In this document: positions 42,892 to 52,039 of the stretch, piece by piece
Position numbering within the stretch: the stretch's first letter is position 1
Layout of the letters: each line of letters begins with the position of its first letter
Assembly: GCA_050944455.1 (NCBI GenBank)
Contig: JBMNRC010000001.1
Span: 1 to 64,000, forward strand
Direction of reading: 5' to 3'
Source: Anthropogastromicrobium sp050944455
Lineage (GTDB): Bacteria; Bacillota; Clostridia; Lachnospirales; Lachnospiraceae
Length of the DNA: 64,000 bases
Notes under the pieces: generated by a model
What the model was told of the DNA's origin: nothing
Database searches by the model: none
The model's input: the letters and a program-made list of their open reading frames with translations, nothing else
Position numbers and translations under genes: made by a program

Positions 42892-44373
42892 ATGGGAAAA
42901 TATATACTGGCGGTGGACCAGAGCACGCAGGGGACAAAAGGCCTGCTTTTTGATGAGAACGGTTATCTCATCGCCCGCGCGGACCGCCCGCACAGGCAGA
43001 TCGTCAATGACCGGGGATGGGTCAGCCATGACCTGAACGAAATTCTTGCCAACACCAGAGCGGTGTGCGGAGACGTGATCGCGAAGGCCGGCGTCCCGGC
43101 AGAGGAAGTGGCGGCGTTCGGAATCTCCAACCAGCGGGAGACGACCGCAGCCTGGAACAGGGAAACCGGCGAGCCGGTCTGCCCCGCGGTTGTCTGGCAG
43201 TGCGCCCGGGCGGCGGAGATCGCGCAGAGCCACAGTTCGGAGGCGGAAGTGATCCGCAGAAAGACCGGACTGACGCTCTCGCCGTATTTTCCGGCGGCCA
43301 AAATGCAGTGGATCCTGGAGAACGTGCCTGAGGCCCGCGGGCTGGCGGACGAGGGAAAGCTGGCGCTCGGGACGATCGACAGCTGGCTCGTGTACTCGCT
43401 GACAGAAGAGCACGCGTTCAGGACGGATTATTCGAACGCGGCCAGAACCCAGCTGTTCAATCTCCGCACGCTCGCCTGGGACGAAGAACTGTGCCGGCTG
43501 TTCACCGTTCCGGCGGAGTGCCTGCCGCAGCCTGTCATGAGCGATTCCGTTTTCGGCTTCACCGATCTGGGCGGAGTGCTCCCGCGCAAAGTGCCGGTAT
43601 GCGGTGTGCTGGGAGATTCCAACGGAGCGCTTTTCGGCCATAACTGCCGCAGGCCGGGAGATATCAAGACGACCTACGGAACCGGCTCCTCGGTGATGAT
43701 GAATATCGGAAACGAGGCCAGGATCTCCGACCGCGGAATCGTCACCAGCATCGCCTGGGGCATCGGCGGTTCCGTCCAGTACGTTTTTGAGGGCAACCTG
43801 AACTACACCGGCGCTGTGATCAGCTGGCTCAAGGATGACGTGAAGCTGATCGGGAGCGCCGCGGAGACAGCGGCGCTCGCGGCGGCGGCAAATCCCGGGG
43901 ATACGACTTATTTTGTCCCGGCGTTCTCGGGACTCGGCGCGCCTTACTGGGATCCGGAGGCGACCGGGCTGTTCACCGGCATCACCAGGCTCACCGGAAG
44001 AAACGAGATTGTGAAAGCCTGTGTCGACAGCATCGCCTACCAGATCACCGACCTGGTGAAGCTGATGCGGGAGGAGTCGGGGAGGGAAATCGCCAGACTC
44101 CATGTGGACGGCGGACCGACGGCCAACACCTACCTGATGCAGTTCCAGAGCGACCTGTCCGAGACGGAGGTCGATGTGCCGGAGATTCAGGAACTGTCGG
44201 GAATGGGCGCCGCCTATCTTGCGGGAATTTCCGCGGGGCTGTATAATGAGACAAAAATTTTCGAGCACGTGAAGCATACGGAATACCGTCCCGCCATGGA
44301 CGCGGAGCGCCGGGAACGGCTGTACGCCGGATGGCTGGAAGCGGTAGGAAGGGCGCTGACGAAAAAACGGTGA
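42892..44373 (+). CDS. FGGY-family carbohydrate kinase (glycerol-kinase-like sequence, ketose kinase by context)
   Basis: A 493-aa sugar kinase. The N-terminal ATPase fold begins YILAVDQSTQGTKGLLFDE; the second domain carries TTYGTGSSVMMN and PAFSGLGAPYWDPEATGLF. Many stretches (FRTDYSNAARTQLFNLRTLAWDEEL) resemble glycerol kinase. It lies in an isomerase/transketolase operon with no glycerol genes, so I expect it to phosphorylate a ketose, possibly D-apulose, whose primary alcohols look glycerol-like. GGTGGA precedes ATG 42892; the frame is open from 42634 without an RBS. Plain glycerol or xylulose kinase remain alternatives. Confidence 0.9.
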   Translation: MGKYILAVDQSTQGTKGLLFDENGYLIARADRPHRQIVNDRGWVSHDLNEILANTRAVCGDVIAKAGVPAEEVAAFGISNQRETTAAWNRETGEPVCPAVVWQCARAAEIAQSHSSEAEVIRRKTGLTLSPYFPAAKMQWILENVPEARGLADEGKLALGTIDSWLVYSLTEEHAFRTDYSNAARTQLFNLRTLAWDEELCRLFTVPAECLPQPVMSDSVFGFTDLGGVLPRKVPVCGVLGDSNGALFGHNCRRPGDIKTTYGTGSSVMMNIGNEARISDRGIVTSIAWGIGGSVQYVFEGNLNYTGAVISWLKDDVKLIGSAAETAALAAAANPGDTTYFVPAFSGLGAPYWDPEATGLFTGITRLTGRNEIVKACVDSIAYQITDLVKLMREESGREIARLHVDGGPTANTYLMQFQSDLSETEVDVPEIQELSGMGAAYLAGISAGLYNETKIFEHVKHTEYRPAMDAERRERLYAGWLEAVGRALTKKR

Positions 44374-44410
44374 ACATACTGGCCGGGCAGCCGGCGGAGA
44401 GGAAGAACAG

Positions 44411-45958
44411 ATGAAAACGATCAGACAGTACGAGACGATGGAACTGGATTATGAAGGGCCGTCCCCGAAGGGATCGGAAGCCTCAGTGGACGTGACCGCG
44501 GAATTTGCCCATGGCGGGAAGACGGTTTCCGTGAAGGGATTCTACCGGGGGAAAGGACGCTACAGCGTCCGCTTCCTCCCGGAGGAGGCGGGCGATTACA
44601 GCGTTAAGGTTTCCGGCGCGGTCAGCGCGAAGCAGACCTTCACGGCGGAACCTGCCGACCCGAAGCATCACGGCATAGTCCGTCCCGACGGAGTCCATAT
44701 CCGCCACGAGGACGGGACCTGGATCACGACATACGGCACCACGGTCTACGCACTGGCGCACCAGAACAAAGCGCTGATCGACGAGACGATCCAGACGCTG
44801 AAATATTCCCCGTTCAACAAGGTCAGGATGTGCGTGTTCCCGAAACACTACCGCTACAACCACAATGAGCCGGATTACTACCCGTTCAAAAAGAGAGAGG
44901 ACGGGAGCTGGGATCCGGACCATCCGTGCTATGAATTCTGGGACGCGTTCGAGTCCCGCCTGAACCAGCTGTTCGACCTGGATATCCAGGTTGACCTGAT
45001 TCTGTTCCATCCGTATGACCGCTGGGGTTTCGCCTCGATGCCGCAGAAAGACAACCTGACCTACCTCGATTATCTGATCCGCCGCTTTGCGGCGTATCCG
45101 AACATCTGGTGGAGTCTGGCCAACGAGTACGATCTGTGCGCGGCAAAGTCGACGGACGACTGGTGCCAGATCGAGGAGTTTGTCGCGGCGAACGACCCGT
45201 ACCATCACATGCTGGGCAATCACCAGTGCTTCAGACCGTGGCCGGTGGACCGCCCGAACGTCACGCACATGTCCTGGCAGACCAAGCAGATTTCCCGCGT
45301 TGCCGAGATGCAGAGAAAATACGGAAAGCCCGTGATGATCGACGAGTGCCGCTATGAGGGAACGCTGCCGGAGTACTGGGGCAATCTTTCCGGGCAGGAG
45401 ATGACCGCGCAGTTCTGGAAAACCACGGTCCAGGGCGGTTACTGCACGCACGGCGAAACCTTTTACCCGGGCGAGGACGAGATCGTCTGGTGGGCGAAGG
45501 GCGGAAAGCTCCGCGGCGAGAGCCCGATGAGAATCGCGTTCCTGAGAAAGATTGTCGACAGGCTGCCGGGACCGCTGGACCCGATCGTGCGCGACCTCTT
45601 CACTCTTTATGACGGGAAAACGGACGACGAGATCCGCAGGGAGATCGAGGCGATGCCGGCGGAGAGCAGAACGTTTGCCTACGCGGTTCTCGCCCTGGAG
45701 CCGGAGGAAAGGCAGCGCTTCTTCCATTCCGAGTATACCTATGCGGGACATGTCGGCACGGACGCCTACCTGTATTACCTGTATGACCAGTGCCCGGCGG
45801 TATTCTCCATCAGGCTCCCGGAGGACGCGAAGTACGACATCACGGTGATCGATACCTGGGAGATGATCAAACAGAAGATGATGAGAGGCGTGTCCGGCGA
45901 CGTCACCGTGCAGCTGCCCGGCAAGAATTACATGGCGGTGCTGGCCGAGAAGGTATGA
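44411..45958 (+). CDS. DUF5060/DUF5605 glycoside-hydrolase-like protein (second paralogue)
   Basis: A 515-aa predicted intracellular glycosidase with the same layout as the gene at 12193. The order is an N-terminal beta-sandwich (KGRYSVRFLPEEAGDYSVK), a GH5/DUF4038-type TIM barrel, and a C-terminal beta domain ending in LPGKNYMAVLAEKV. Catalytic candidates are Glu239 (WWSLANEYD) and Glu312 (VMIDECRYEG). It is 37 bp after the kinase and before the operon terminator, so it probably releases the sugar that the upstream enzymes consume. A helical stretch (DDEIRREIEAMPAE, about 395-435) is absent from the first paralogue. Apiosidase-like activity is an inference from context. Confidence 0.89.
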   Translation: MKTIRQYETMELDYEGPSPKGSEASVDVTAEFAHGGKTVSVKGFYRGKGRYSVRFLPEEAGDYSVKVSGAVSAKQTFTAEPADPKHHGIVRPDGVHIRHEDGTWITTYGTTVYALAHQNKALIDETIQTLKYSPFNKVRMCVFPKHYRYNHNEPDYYPFKKREDGSWDPDHPCYEFWDAFESRLNQLFDLDIQVDLILFHPYDRWGFASMPQKDNLTYLDYLIRRFAAYPNIWWSLANEYDLCAAKSTDDWCQIEEFVAANDPYHHMLGNHQCFRPWPVDRPNVTHMSWQTKQISRVAEMQRKYGKPVMIDECRYEGTLPEYWGNLSGQEMTAQFWKTTVQGGYCTHGETFYPGEDEIVWWAKGGKLRGESPMRIAFLRKIVDRLPGPLDPIVRDLFTLYDGKTDDEIRREIEAMPAESRTFAYAVLALEPEERQRFFHSEYTYAGHVGTDAYLYYLYDQCPAVFSIRLPEDAKYDITVIDTWEMIKQKMMRGVSGDVTVQLPGKNYMAVLAEKV

Positions 45959-46047
45959 GGGGAGCCCTGCGGTTTCCGCGGTTTCAGCAGAAAACGGCCG
46001 GACGGCACGGTCATTGATTTCAGCGGCGGAAAGCCGGCAGGATATCC

Positions 46048-46086
46048 CGCGGGAAGACGGTCCATTCCGTCTTCCCGCGTTTTTTT
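46048..46086 (+). terminator. Strong Rho-independent terminator of the isomerase/kinase operon
   Basis: A perfect 13-bp stem CGCGGGAAGACGG/CCGTCTTCCCGCG around TCCATT, then seven T. Nothing else is seen from here to the promoter at 46254. Confidence 0.96.
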
Positions 46087-46253
46087 CAGCTTTGCTTGCG
46101 GGCCGCGTCTGCTTCCCGCACTGCGTCGGCTTTTTACGCGGCCGGGATCCGATGATTCCCGCGGAACAGAACAGCTTTTCTGCGGGCTGGCGGTGTGCGC
46201 CGCCGTGCGGACCAGCGCCTGCCTTCCGCGGATCGGGACACCCGGCGGCCGCA

Positions 46254-46282
46254 TTGAAAAGAACGGCCTGTTGTGATATGAT
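46254..46282 (+). promoter_or_regulatory. Promoter of the DUF512 gene
   Basis: TTGAAA (46254-46259), 17-bp spacer and TATGAT (46277-46282) with an extended TGA. The leader is about 160 nt and shows no known riboswitch. Confidence 0.75.
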
Positions 46283-46451
46283 CTGTGCAGTTGTCAGAAA
46301 ATTCAGATGCTGCCGCGCAGCACGAAGGCCGCTTCGGGAAAAAACGCGTCGGCCCGGGGAAAGGCGGCGGAGCCCGGTGAAAACACGCCGGCGGTTCCAT
46401 AAACACGCCGCGGTTCGCAGCGCACATCCCGGCCGGAGGTGACAGGACAGT

Positions 46452-47813
46452 ATGCCGAAAATCACAGAACAGAAAATCAGCGCGGTGGCCCCCGGGTCCA
46501 TCGGGGCGGAACTGGGTCTCGTCCCGGGAGATGTGCTGCTGTCGATCAACGGAAAAAATATTGAAGACGTCCTCGATTACCGTTTCCTCATCCAGAACGC
46601 GGAAGTCGACCTGGTGATCCGGCACGCGGACGGCACCGAGGAAGAATGGGACGTGGAAAAGGATCCTTTCGACGATCTTGGCCTGGAATTCGAAAGCGGC
46701 CTGATGTCGGAGTACAGGAGATGCAGCAACCAGTGCATTTTCTGCTTCATCGACCAGATGCCGCCGGGAATGCGGGAGACGCTTTACTTCAAGGACGACG
46801 ACGCCAGGCTGTCCTTTCTTCAGGGAAACTATATTACGATGACCAACATGAAGAAAAAGGACCTGGAGCGGATCATCCGATACCGTCTGTCGCCCATCAA
46901 CGTGTCAGTTCACACGACCAACCCGGAACTGCGCAGAAAAATGCTTCACAACCGGTTCGCCGGGAACATCCTGGAGAATCTGCGGACGCTGGCCGACGGA
47001 GGCATTGAGATGAACGGGCAGATTGTCCTTTGCCCGCAGATCAACGACGGGGAGGAGCTCGCGGGAACGCTGCGCGACCTGGCCGGCTTCTATCCCAGAA
47101 TGCAGAGCGTATCGGTGGTCCCGGTCGGAATCACGAAGTACCGCAAAGGCCTGTACCCGCTGCGTGTTCTGACGAGGCAGGAGGCGGCGGATGCCGTCGA
47201 CCTGATCGAGGATATGCAGCGGCGGATGTGGGACCGGTACGGCACGCACTTTGTGCATGCCAGCGACGAGTTTTATCTGATGGCCGGCAGGGAACTGCCG
47301 GAAGAGGAGCGCTACGACGGCTACCCCCAGCTGGAAAACGGGGTCGGGATGATCCGGCTGCTTCGCACAGAAGCGCAGAAGGCGCTTTCGGAGCTGCCGG
47401 GAGACGGCCGCAGGCACGTGCTTTCCGCCGCGACAGGGCAGCTCGCCTGGCCGACGATCCGGCGGATCGCCGACGAAGTGCAGAAAAAATTCCCGGGGAT
47501 CGTGATCCATGTCTACCCGATCAGGAATGACTTTTTCGGCGAGACGATCACGGTCGCGGGCCTGGTCACCGGCCGGGATATCGCGGCGCAGCTGGCCGGG
47601 AAGGAACTGGGGGAAAAGCTGCTTCTGCCGGCGGAAATGTTCCGCTCGGGGGAGGAGGTTTTTCTCGACGGCATGACGCGGGGCGGGCTGGAACGAGCTT
47701 TACAAGTACCTGTCGTTATTGTAAAATCGGAAGGTCAGAAGCTTGTGAAAGCCTTTGCCTGCGAGCCTTCGGAGGAACAGGCAGGGCAGCTTCATTCCCC
47801 TTATGAGCTGTAA
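46452..47813 (+). CDS. DUF512 protein: PDZ domain plus radical-SAM-type cysteine motif
   Basis: A 453-aa cytoplasmic protein. Residues 1-65 form a PDZ-like domain (IGAELGLVPGDVLLSINGK). The cluster Cys91-x3-Cys95-x2-Cys98 in RRCSNQCIFCFIDQ is the radical SAM [4Fe-4S] pattern, followed by the DUF512 region (DFFGETITVAGLVTGRDI near the C-terminus). GGAGGTGA precedes the ATG. The order DUF512-Der-PlsY-GpsA is common in Clostridia, which supports a conserved but undefined housekeeping function. Confidence 0.94.
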   Translation: MPKITEQKISAVAPGSIGAELGLVPGDVLLSINGKNIEDVLDYRFLIQNAEVDLVIRHADGTEEEWDVEKDPFDDLGLEFESGLMSEYRRCSNQCIFCFIDQMPPGMRETLYFKDDDARLSFLQGNYITMTNMKKKDLERIIRYRLSPINVSVHTTNPELRRKMLHNRFAGNILENLRTLADGGIEMNGQIVLCPQINDGEELAGTLRDLAGFYPRMQSVSVVPVGITKYRKGLYPLRVLTRQEAADAVDLIEDMQRRMWDRYGTHFVHASDEFYLMAGRELPEEERYDGYPQLENGVGMIRLLRTEAQKALSELPGDGRRHVLSAATGQLAWPTIRRIADEVQKKFPGIVIHVYPIRNDFFGETITVAGLVTGRDIAAQLAGKELGEKLLLPAEMFRSGEEVFLDGMTRGGLERALQVPVVIVKSEGQKLVKAFACEPSEEQAGQLHSPYEL

Positions 47814-48051
47814 AGAAGACGTCAGATGCCGTCTCCTGCGTGTGATCTGACGGACGCTGCGGAACAGGCCGCCGGGAAAGGCGCAGCCATGAAATGCGCC
47901 GCCGGGCGGTCCGGCTGGAACCGCCCGCAGGGTATAGCCTGACGGAAACTGAAGAGCGGGCAGCCAGCCAATCACGCTGCCATCAAAGCTCCGCCGGGCG
48001 GATGCGCTCAGGGCCGGGCAGACCGCGGCGGTGAAATGGGAGGTTGAACTT

Positions 48052-49389
48052 TTGAACAGAAAACCGGTAGTCGCAATTGTCGGACGCCCGAACGTCGGCA
48101 AGTCGGCTCTTTTCAATGATATCGCCGGAAGCGAGATTTCCATCGTGGACGACCGCCCCGGCGTGACCAGAGACCGCATTTACGCGGACTGCACCTGGCT
48201 GAATTATCAGTTTACGCTCATCGATACCGGCGGAATTGAGCCGGAATCCACGGAAGTCATTCCGGCGCAGATGCGGGAGCAGGCGGAAATCGCCATCGAG
48301 ACGGCGGATGTGATCGTGCTGGTTGTCGACGGGAAAACCGGCCTGATGGATGATGACAGCCGCGTGATGGACATTCTCCGCCGCAGCAAAAAGCCGGTCG
48401 TGCTCTGCGTCAACAAGATTGACAATTATAAAAAAGAACAGAACGCCATCTATGAGTTCTACAGCCTGGGAACCGGGGATCCGTTTCCCGTATCCGCGGC
48501 CAACCGGCAGGGGCTGGGCGAACTGCTGGATGAGATCTGCGCGCACTTCCCGGAGAACCTGGGGCAGGAAGAGGACGACGACCGCCCGCGCATCGCGATC
48601 GTCGGGCGTCCGAACGTGGGAAAATCCTCGATTGTCAACCGCCTGGTCGGAGAAAACCGGGTGATTGTGTCGGATATCGCCGGAACAACGCGGGACGCGA
48701 TCGACACGCCTTTTACCCGGAACGGGCAGGAGTATGTCCTGATTGACACCGCCGGGCTGCGGCGCAAGAGCAGGATCTCGGAGAACATCGAGCGGTTCAG
48801 CATCATCCGGACCGTCACGGCCGTGGACCGGGCAGACGTTGTCGTGCTGGTGATCGACGCGACGGCGGGCGTCACCGAACAGGACGCGAAAATCGCCGGA
48901 ATCGCGCATGACCGCGGCAAGGGAATCCTGATCGCGGTCAACAAGTGGGACGCCTACGCGGAGAAGGACGACAAGTCAGTCTACAAATTCAGCGAGGAAG
49001 TCCGCAGGACCCTCTCCTACCTGGACTACGCGGATATCATTTTCATCTCCGCAAAAACCGGGCAGCGCATGGACCGCATGTTCGACGAGATCGACAGGAT
49101 CATCCAGTCGGCAAACCTGAGGGTCGGAACCGGTGTGCTCAACGAGGTGCTCGCGAGAGCGCTGACCGCCCAGCAGCCGCCTTCGGACAAAGGGCACCGG
49201 CTGCGCGTTTACTACATGACGCAGGTGAGTGTCAAACCCCCGACCTTTGCGGTCTTTGTCAATGACAAAGAGCTGATGCATTTTTCTTATACCAGATATC
49301 TGGAAAATCAGATCCGCGAGGCGTTCGGCTTCCGTGGGACGCCGCTCCGCTTCCTGATCCGTGAGAGAAGGGGTGAGGAGGAGACATGA
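48052..49389 (+). CDS. der: Ribosome-associated GTPase Der (EngA)
   Basis: A 445-aa GTPase with two G domains and a KH-like C-terminal domain, needed for late 50S ribosome assembly. Each G domain has GRPNVGKS (residues 11-18 in the first), a DTAG- or DTGG-type motif and NKID/NKWD. The frame is open from a GTG at 48031, but GGGAGGT at 48038-48044 sits 7 bases before TTG 48052, so TTG is the likely start. Its stop overlaps the plsY start by 4 bp. The 47814-48051 gap contains only GC-rich inverted repeats. Confidence 0.96.
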   Translation: MNRKPVVAIVGRPNVGKSALFNDIAGSEISIVDDRPGVTRDRIYADCTWLNYQFTLIDTGGIEPESTEVIPAQMREQAEIAIETADVIVLVVDGKTGLMDDDSRVMDILRRSKKPVVLCVNKIDNYKKEQNAIYEFYSLGTGDPFPVSAANRQGLGELLDEICAHFPENLGQEEDDDRPRIAIVGRPNVGKSSIVNRLVGENRVIVSDIAGTTRDAIDTPFTRNGQEYVLIDTAGLRRKSRISENIERFSIIRTVTAVDRADVVVLVIDATAGVTEQDAKIAGIAHDRGKGILIAVNKWDAYAEKDDKSVYKFSEEVRRTLSYLDYADIIFISAKTGQRMDRMFDEIDRIIQSANLRVGTGVLNEVLARALTAQQPPSDKGHRLRVYYMTQVSVKPPTFAVFVNDKELMHFSYTRYLENQIREAFGFRGTPLRFLIRERRGEEET

Positions 49390-50060
49390 TCCGTCTTCTG
49401 CTGTTTGTGATCGGCTACTGCTGCGGCCTGTTTGAAACCTCGTATATTGTGGGCAGGCTGAACGGCATCGATATCCGCAAAAAAGGGAGCGGAAACGCCG
49501 GGGCGACGAACGCCCTGCGCGTTCTCGGGAACAAGGCGGGATTCATCGTCTTTTTCGGGGACATGCTCAAATGCCTGATTCCCTGCCTGATCGTCAGGGC
49601 GGTTTTCAGCCGCGTCGATCCCGATCACGCGCTTCTGTTTATGGTGATCACGGGCTTCGGCGTCATCGTCGGGCACAATTTCCCCATCTACCTGCATTTT
49701 CAGGGCGGGAAAGGAATCTCGGCGACTTCCGCGCTGGTGTTTCTCACGCACCCCGTTGTCTGCGTCGCCGGCGTGGCGGGATGGTTTATCCCGGTGATCA
49801 TCACCCGGTACGTTTCCCTCGGATCGCTGGTGGCCGTCGCCGCCTATTTCTTTTCCAACCTGTTTCTTCTTCTTGCCGGGGAACTTCCGGTGGCCGCTGC
49901 TGACGCCGGCGAGTACATGTTCTGGGTGACCCTGATCTCGGGACTTGCCTACGCCCGCCACGGGAAAAATATCAAAAGGCTGATTCACGGAACGGAAAAC
50001 AAGATCAGTTTCTCAAAGAAAAAGAAAACCGCCGACGCCGATAACCGGGATCAGCACTGA
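49386..50060 (+). CDS. plsY: Acyl-phosphate:glycerol-3-phosphate acyltransferase PlsY
   Basis: A 224-aa membrane enzyme making lysophosphatidic acid from acyl-phosphate and glycerol 3-phosphate. The three family motifs are visible: KGSGNAGATN, GHNFPIYLHFQGGKG and ARHGKNIKRLIHGTENK. About five transmembrane helices are expected. The ATGA overlap with der indicates coupled translation. The next gene, gpsA, supplies the glycerol-3-phosphate substrate. Confidence 0.97.
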   Translation: MIRLLLFVIGYCCGLFETSYIVGRLNGIDIRKKGSGNAGATNALRVLGNKAGFIVFFGDMLKCLIPCLIVRAVFSRVDPDHALLFMVITGFGVIVGHNFPIYLHFQGGKGISATSALVFLTHPVVCVAGVAGWFIPVIITRYVSLGSLVAVAAYFFSNLFLLLAGELPVAAADAGEYMFWVTLISGLAYARHGKNIKRLIHGTENKISFSKKKKTADADNRDQH

Positions 50061-50099
50061 TCCTGCGGAAGCCGGCCTCCCAATACAGAAGGATTCGTC

Positions 50100-51107
50100 A
50101 TGGCAAAAGTCAGTATCATCGGCACCGGAACCTGGGGAATCGCCCTGGGCAAGCTCCTGATCGAAAACGGGCACGAAGTCGCCGCGTGGTCGGCTCTCCC
50201 GCAGGAAATCGCGGATCTGAAGCGAACTCACCGCAACCCGAATCTTCCGGATGTGATTATTCCCTATTCGATGGAGTTCACGGAGGATCTCGGGAAAGCC
50301 TGCACCGGGATGGACCTGTGCGTGCTGGCGGTTCCCTCCATCTATACCCGGTCGACGGCCCGGAAGATGAGGCCGTTCATCCGGGAGGGGCAGCTCATTG
50401 TCAATGTCGCGAAAGGCATTGAGGAAGGCACCCTGAAAACCCTCACCGAGCAGGTGCGGGAGGAAATTCCGCAGGCGAGGTGCGCCGTTCTCTCGGGACC
50501 GAGCCATGCCGAGGAGGTTTCCGTCCGCATTCCGACGGCGGTTGTCGCCGGCGCGGAGAGGCGGGAGGACGCTGAAAAAATCCAGGACATTTTCATGTCC
50601 CCGGTATTCCGCGTGTACACCAGTCCGGACGTGCTGGGTATCGAGACCGGCGGCGCGCTCAAAAACGTCATCGCGCTGGCCGCCGGCATTTCCGACGGCC
50701 TCGGATGCGGGGACAATACCAGGGCGGCCCTGATGACCCGCGGCATGGCGGAAATCACCAGGCTCGGTCTGAAGATGGGAGGACAGCAGGCGACTTTTTA
50801 CGGCCTGTCCGGGATCGGCGACCTGATCGTCACCTGCAACAGCATGCACAGCCGGAACCGCCGGGCGGGCATACTCATCGGGCAGGGGATGACGCCGGAG
50901 AACGCCATGAAGGAAGTCAGGATGGTGGTGGAGGGCGTGTACTCCGCGAAAGCCGCCCTGGCGCTCGGCAGAAAATATGACGTCCCGATGCCGATCACGG
51001 AGGAGGTCAACCGCGTTCTCTTCGAGGGCAAGAGCGCAGCGCAGGCGGTGGACGACCTGATGTGCCGCGAGAAAAAGGAAGAAATGGAATCTCCGCTGTG
51101 GAAATGA
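50100..51107 (+). CDS. gpsA: Glycerol-3-phosphate dehydrogenase [NAD(P)+]
   Basis: A 335-aa cytoplasmic enzyme reducing dihydroxyacetone phosphate to sn-glycerol 3-phosphate for phospholipid synthesis. The Rossmann motif is IIGTGTWGIALG; NVAKGIE and SGPSHAEEV are conserved; the catalytic lysine is in GGALKNVIALAAGISDGLG; and YGLSGIGDLIVTC belongs to the C-terminal domain. AGAAGGA precedes the ATG. It is 39 bp downstream of plsY and likely in the same operon. Confidence 0.97.
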   Translation: MAKVSIIGTGTWGIALGKLLIENGHEVAAWSALPQEIADLKRTHRNPNLPDVIIPYSMEFTEDLGKACTGMDLCVLAVPSIYTRSTARKMRPFIREGQLIVNVAKGIEEGTLKTLTEQVREEIPQARCAVLSGPSHAEEVSVRIPTAVVAGAERREDAEKIQDIFMSPVFRVYTSPDVLGIETGGALKNVIALAAGISDGLGCGDNTRAALMTRGMAEITRLGLKMGGQQATFYGLSGIGDLIVTCNSMHSRNRRAGILIGQGMTPENAMKEVRMVVEGVYSAKAALALGRKYDVPMPITEEVNRVLFEGKSAAQAVDDLMCREKKEEMESPLWK

Positions 51108-51199
51108 GCGGAGTCGGAGTGTGAAAGCCACGGCATCCGCAGCCGGTCCGGCAGCAGCCGGAATCAGAAAAACGCTGCGGCCGGGAGAAAGGGTATTGT

Positions 51200-52039
51200 A
51201 TGGACGATCATGTATACCAGAAACTGCTGAAGAGCTATGAGTGCATTGACTACCGCATCCCCTTCACGCCGAAGGTGGCGCTGGTTCTGGGCTCCGGCCT
51301 CGGCGGCTTTGCCGATGAGATCGAGCCGGATTCGGAGATTGAGTACCGCGACATCCCGGGATTTCCTGTTTCCACTGTCCCGGGTCACGAAGGCAAGTTC
51401 ATTTTCGGCCATGTGGGCAATGTCCCGGTGGTCTGTATGAAGGGCCGGGTGCACTATTACGAAGGGTACGATATCACGGACGTCGTGCTGCCGGCGCGCC
51501 TGATGCACCTGATGGGCGCTGAGATCCTGTTCCTGACCAATGCGGCGGGCGGCATCAACAAAGAATTTGAGGCAGGGGATTTCATGCTGATCCGGGACCA
51601 GATTTCTTCCTTCGTCCCTTCGCCCCTGATCGGGCCGAACCTGGATTCCCTCGGGGAGAGGTTCCCCGACATGTCCCAGATCTACGATCCGCAGCTGAAC
51701 GGCGTCATCCGCGAGGCGGCTTCCGGGCTTGACATCAGCCTGCGCGAGGGAGTCTACATCCAGTTCACCGGGCCGGCCTACGAGACGCCGGCGGAAGTGA
51801 GGATGGCCGGGATTCTCGGCGCGGACGCGGTCGGAATGAGCACCGCCGTGGAGGCGGTTGCCGCCCGCCATATGGGCATGCGGGTCTGCGGCATCTCCTT
51901 CATCAGCAATATGGCGGCGGGCCTGCTCGGGCCGGACCAGACGCTTTCCCACGAGGAAGTCAAGGCAAAAGCCGACGAAGCGGCTCCCTATTTCAACGCG
52001 CTCGTGCGGGAGAGTATCCGCCGGATGGAGGATCTGTGA
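51200..52039 (+). CDS. Purine-nucleoside phosphorylase (trimeric class)
   Basis: A 279-aa enzyme that splits purine nucleosides with phosphate for salvage. The phosphate-binding N-terminus VALVLGSGLGGFADEI, RVHYYEGYD, the base/ribose region YIQFTGPAYETPAEVRM and the conserved VGMSTAVEAVAARHMG and SFISNMAAG identify the trimeric PNP family. GGAGAAAGG precedes the ATG. Its stop TGA overlaps the next start by one base. Confidence 0.96.
   Translation: MDDHVYQKLLKSYECIDYRIPFTPKVALVLGSGLGGFADEIEPDSEIEYRDIPGFPVSTVPGHEGKFIFGHVGNVPVVCMKGRVHYYEGYDITDVVLPARLMHLMGAEILFLTNAAGGINKEFEAGDFMLIRDQISSFVPSPLIGPNLDSLGERFPDMSQIYDPQLNGVIREAASGLDISLREGVYIQFTGPAYETPAEVRMAGILGADAVGMSTAVEAVAARHMGMRVCGISFISNMAAGLLGPDQTLSHEEVKAKADEAAPYFNALVRESIRRMEDL

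Noticed and set aside
42892..44373. Plain glycerol kinase (glpK)
   Set aside because: Sequence is close to GlpK, but no glycerol facilitator or dehydrogenase is nearby and the gene sits in an isomerase/transketolase operon. I kept the family-level call rather than the gene symbol.
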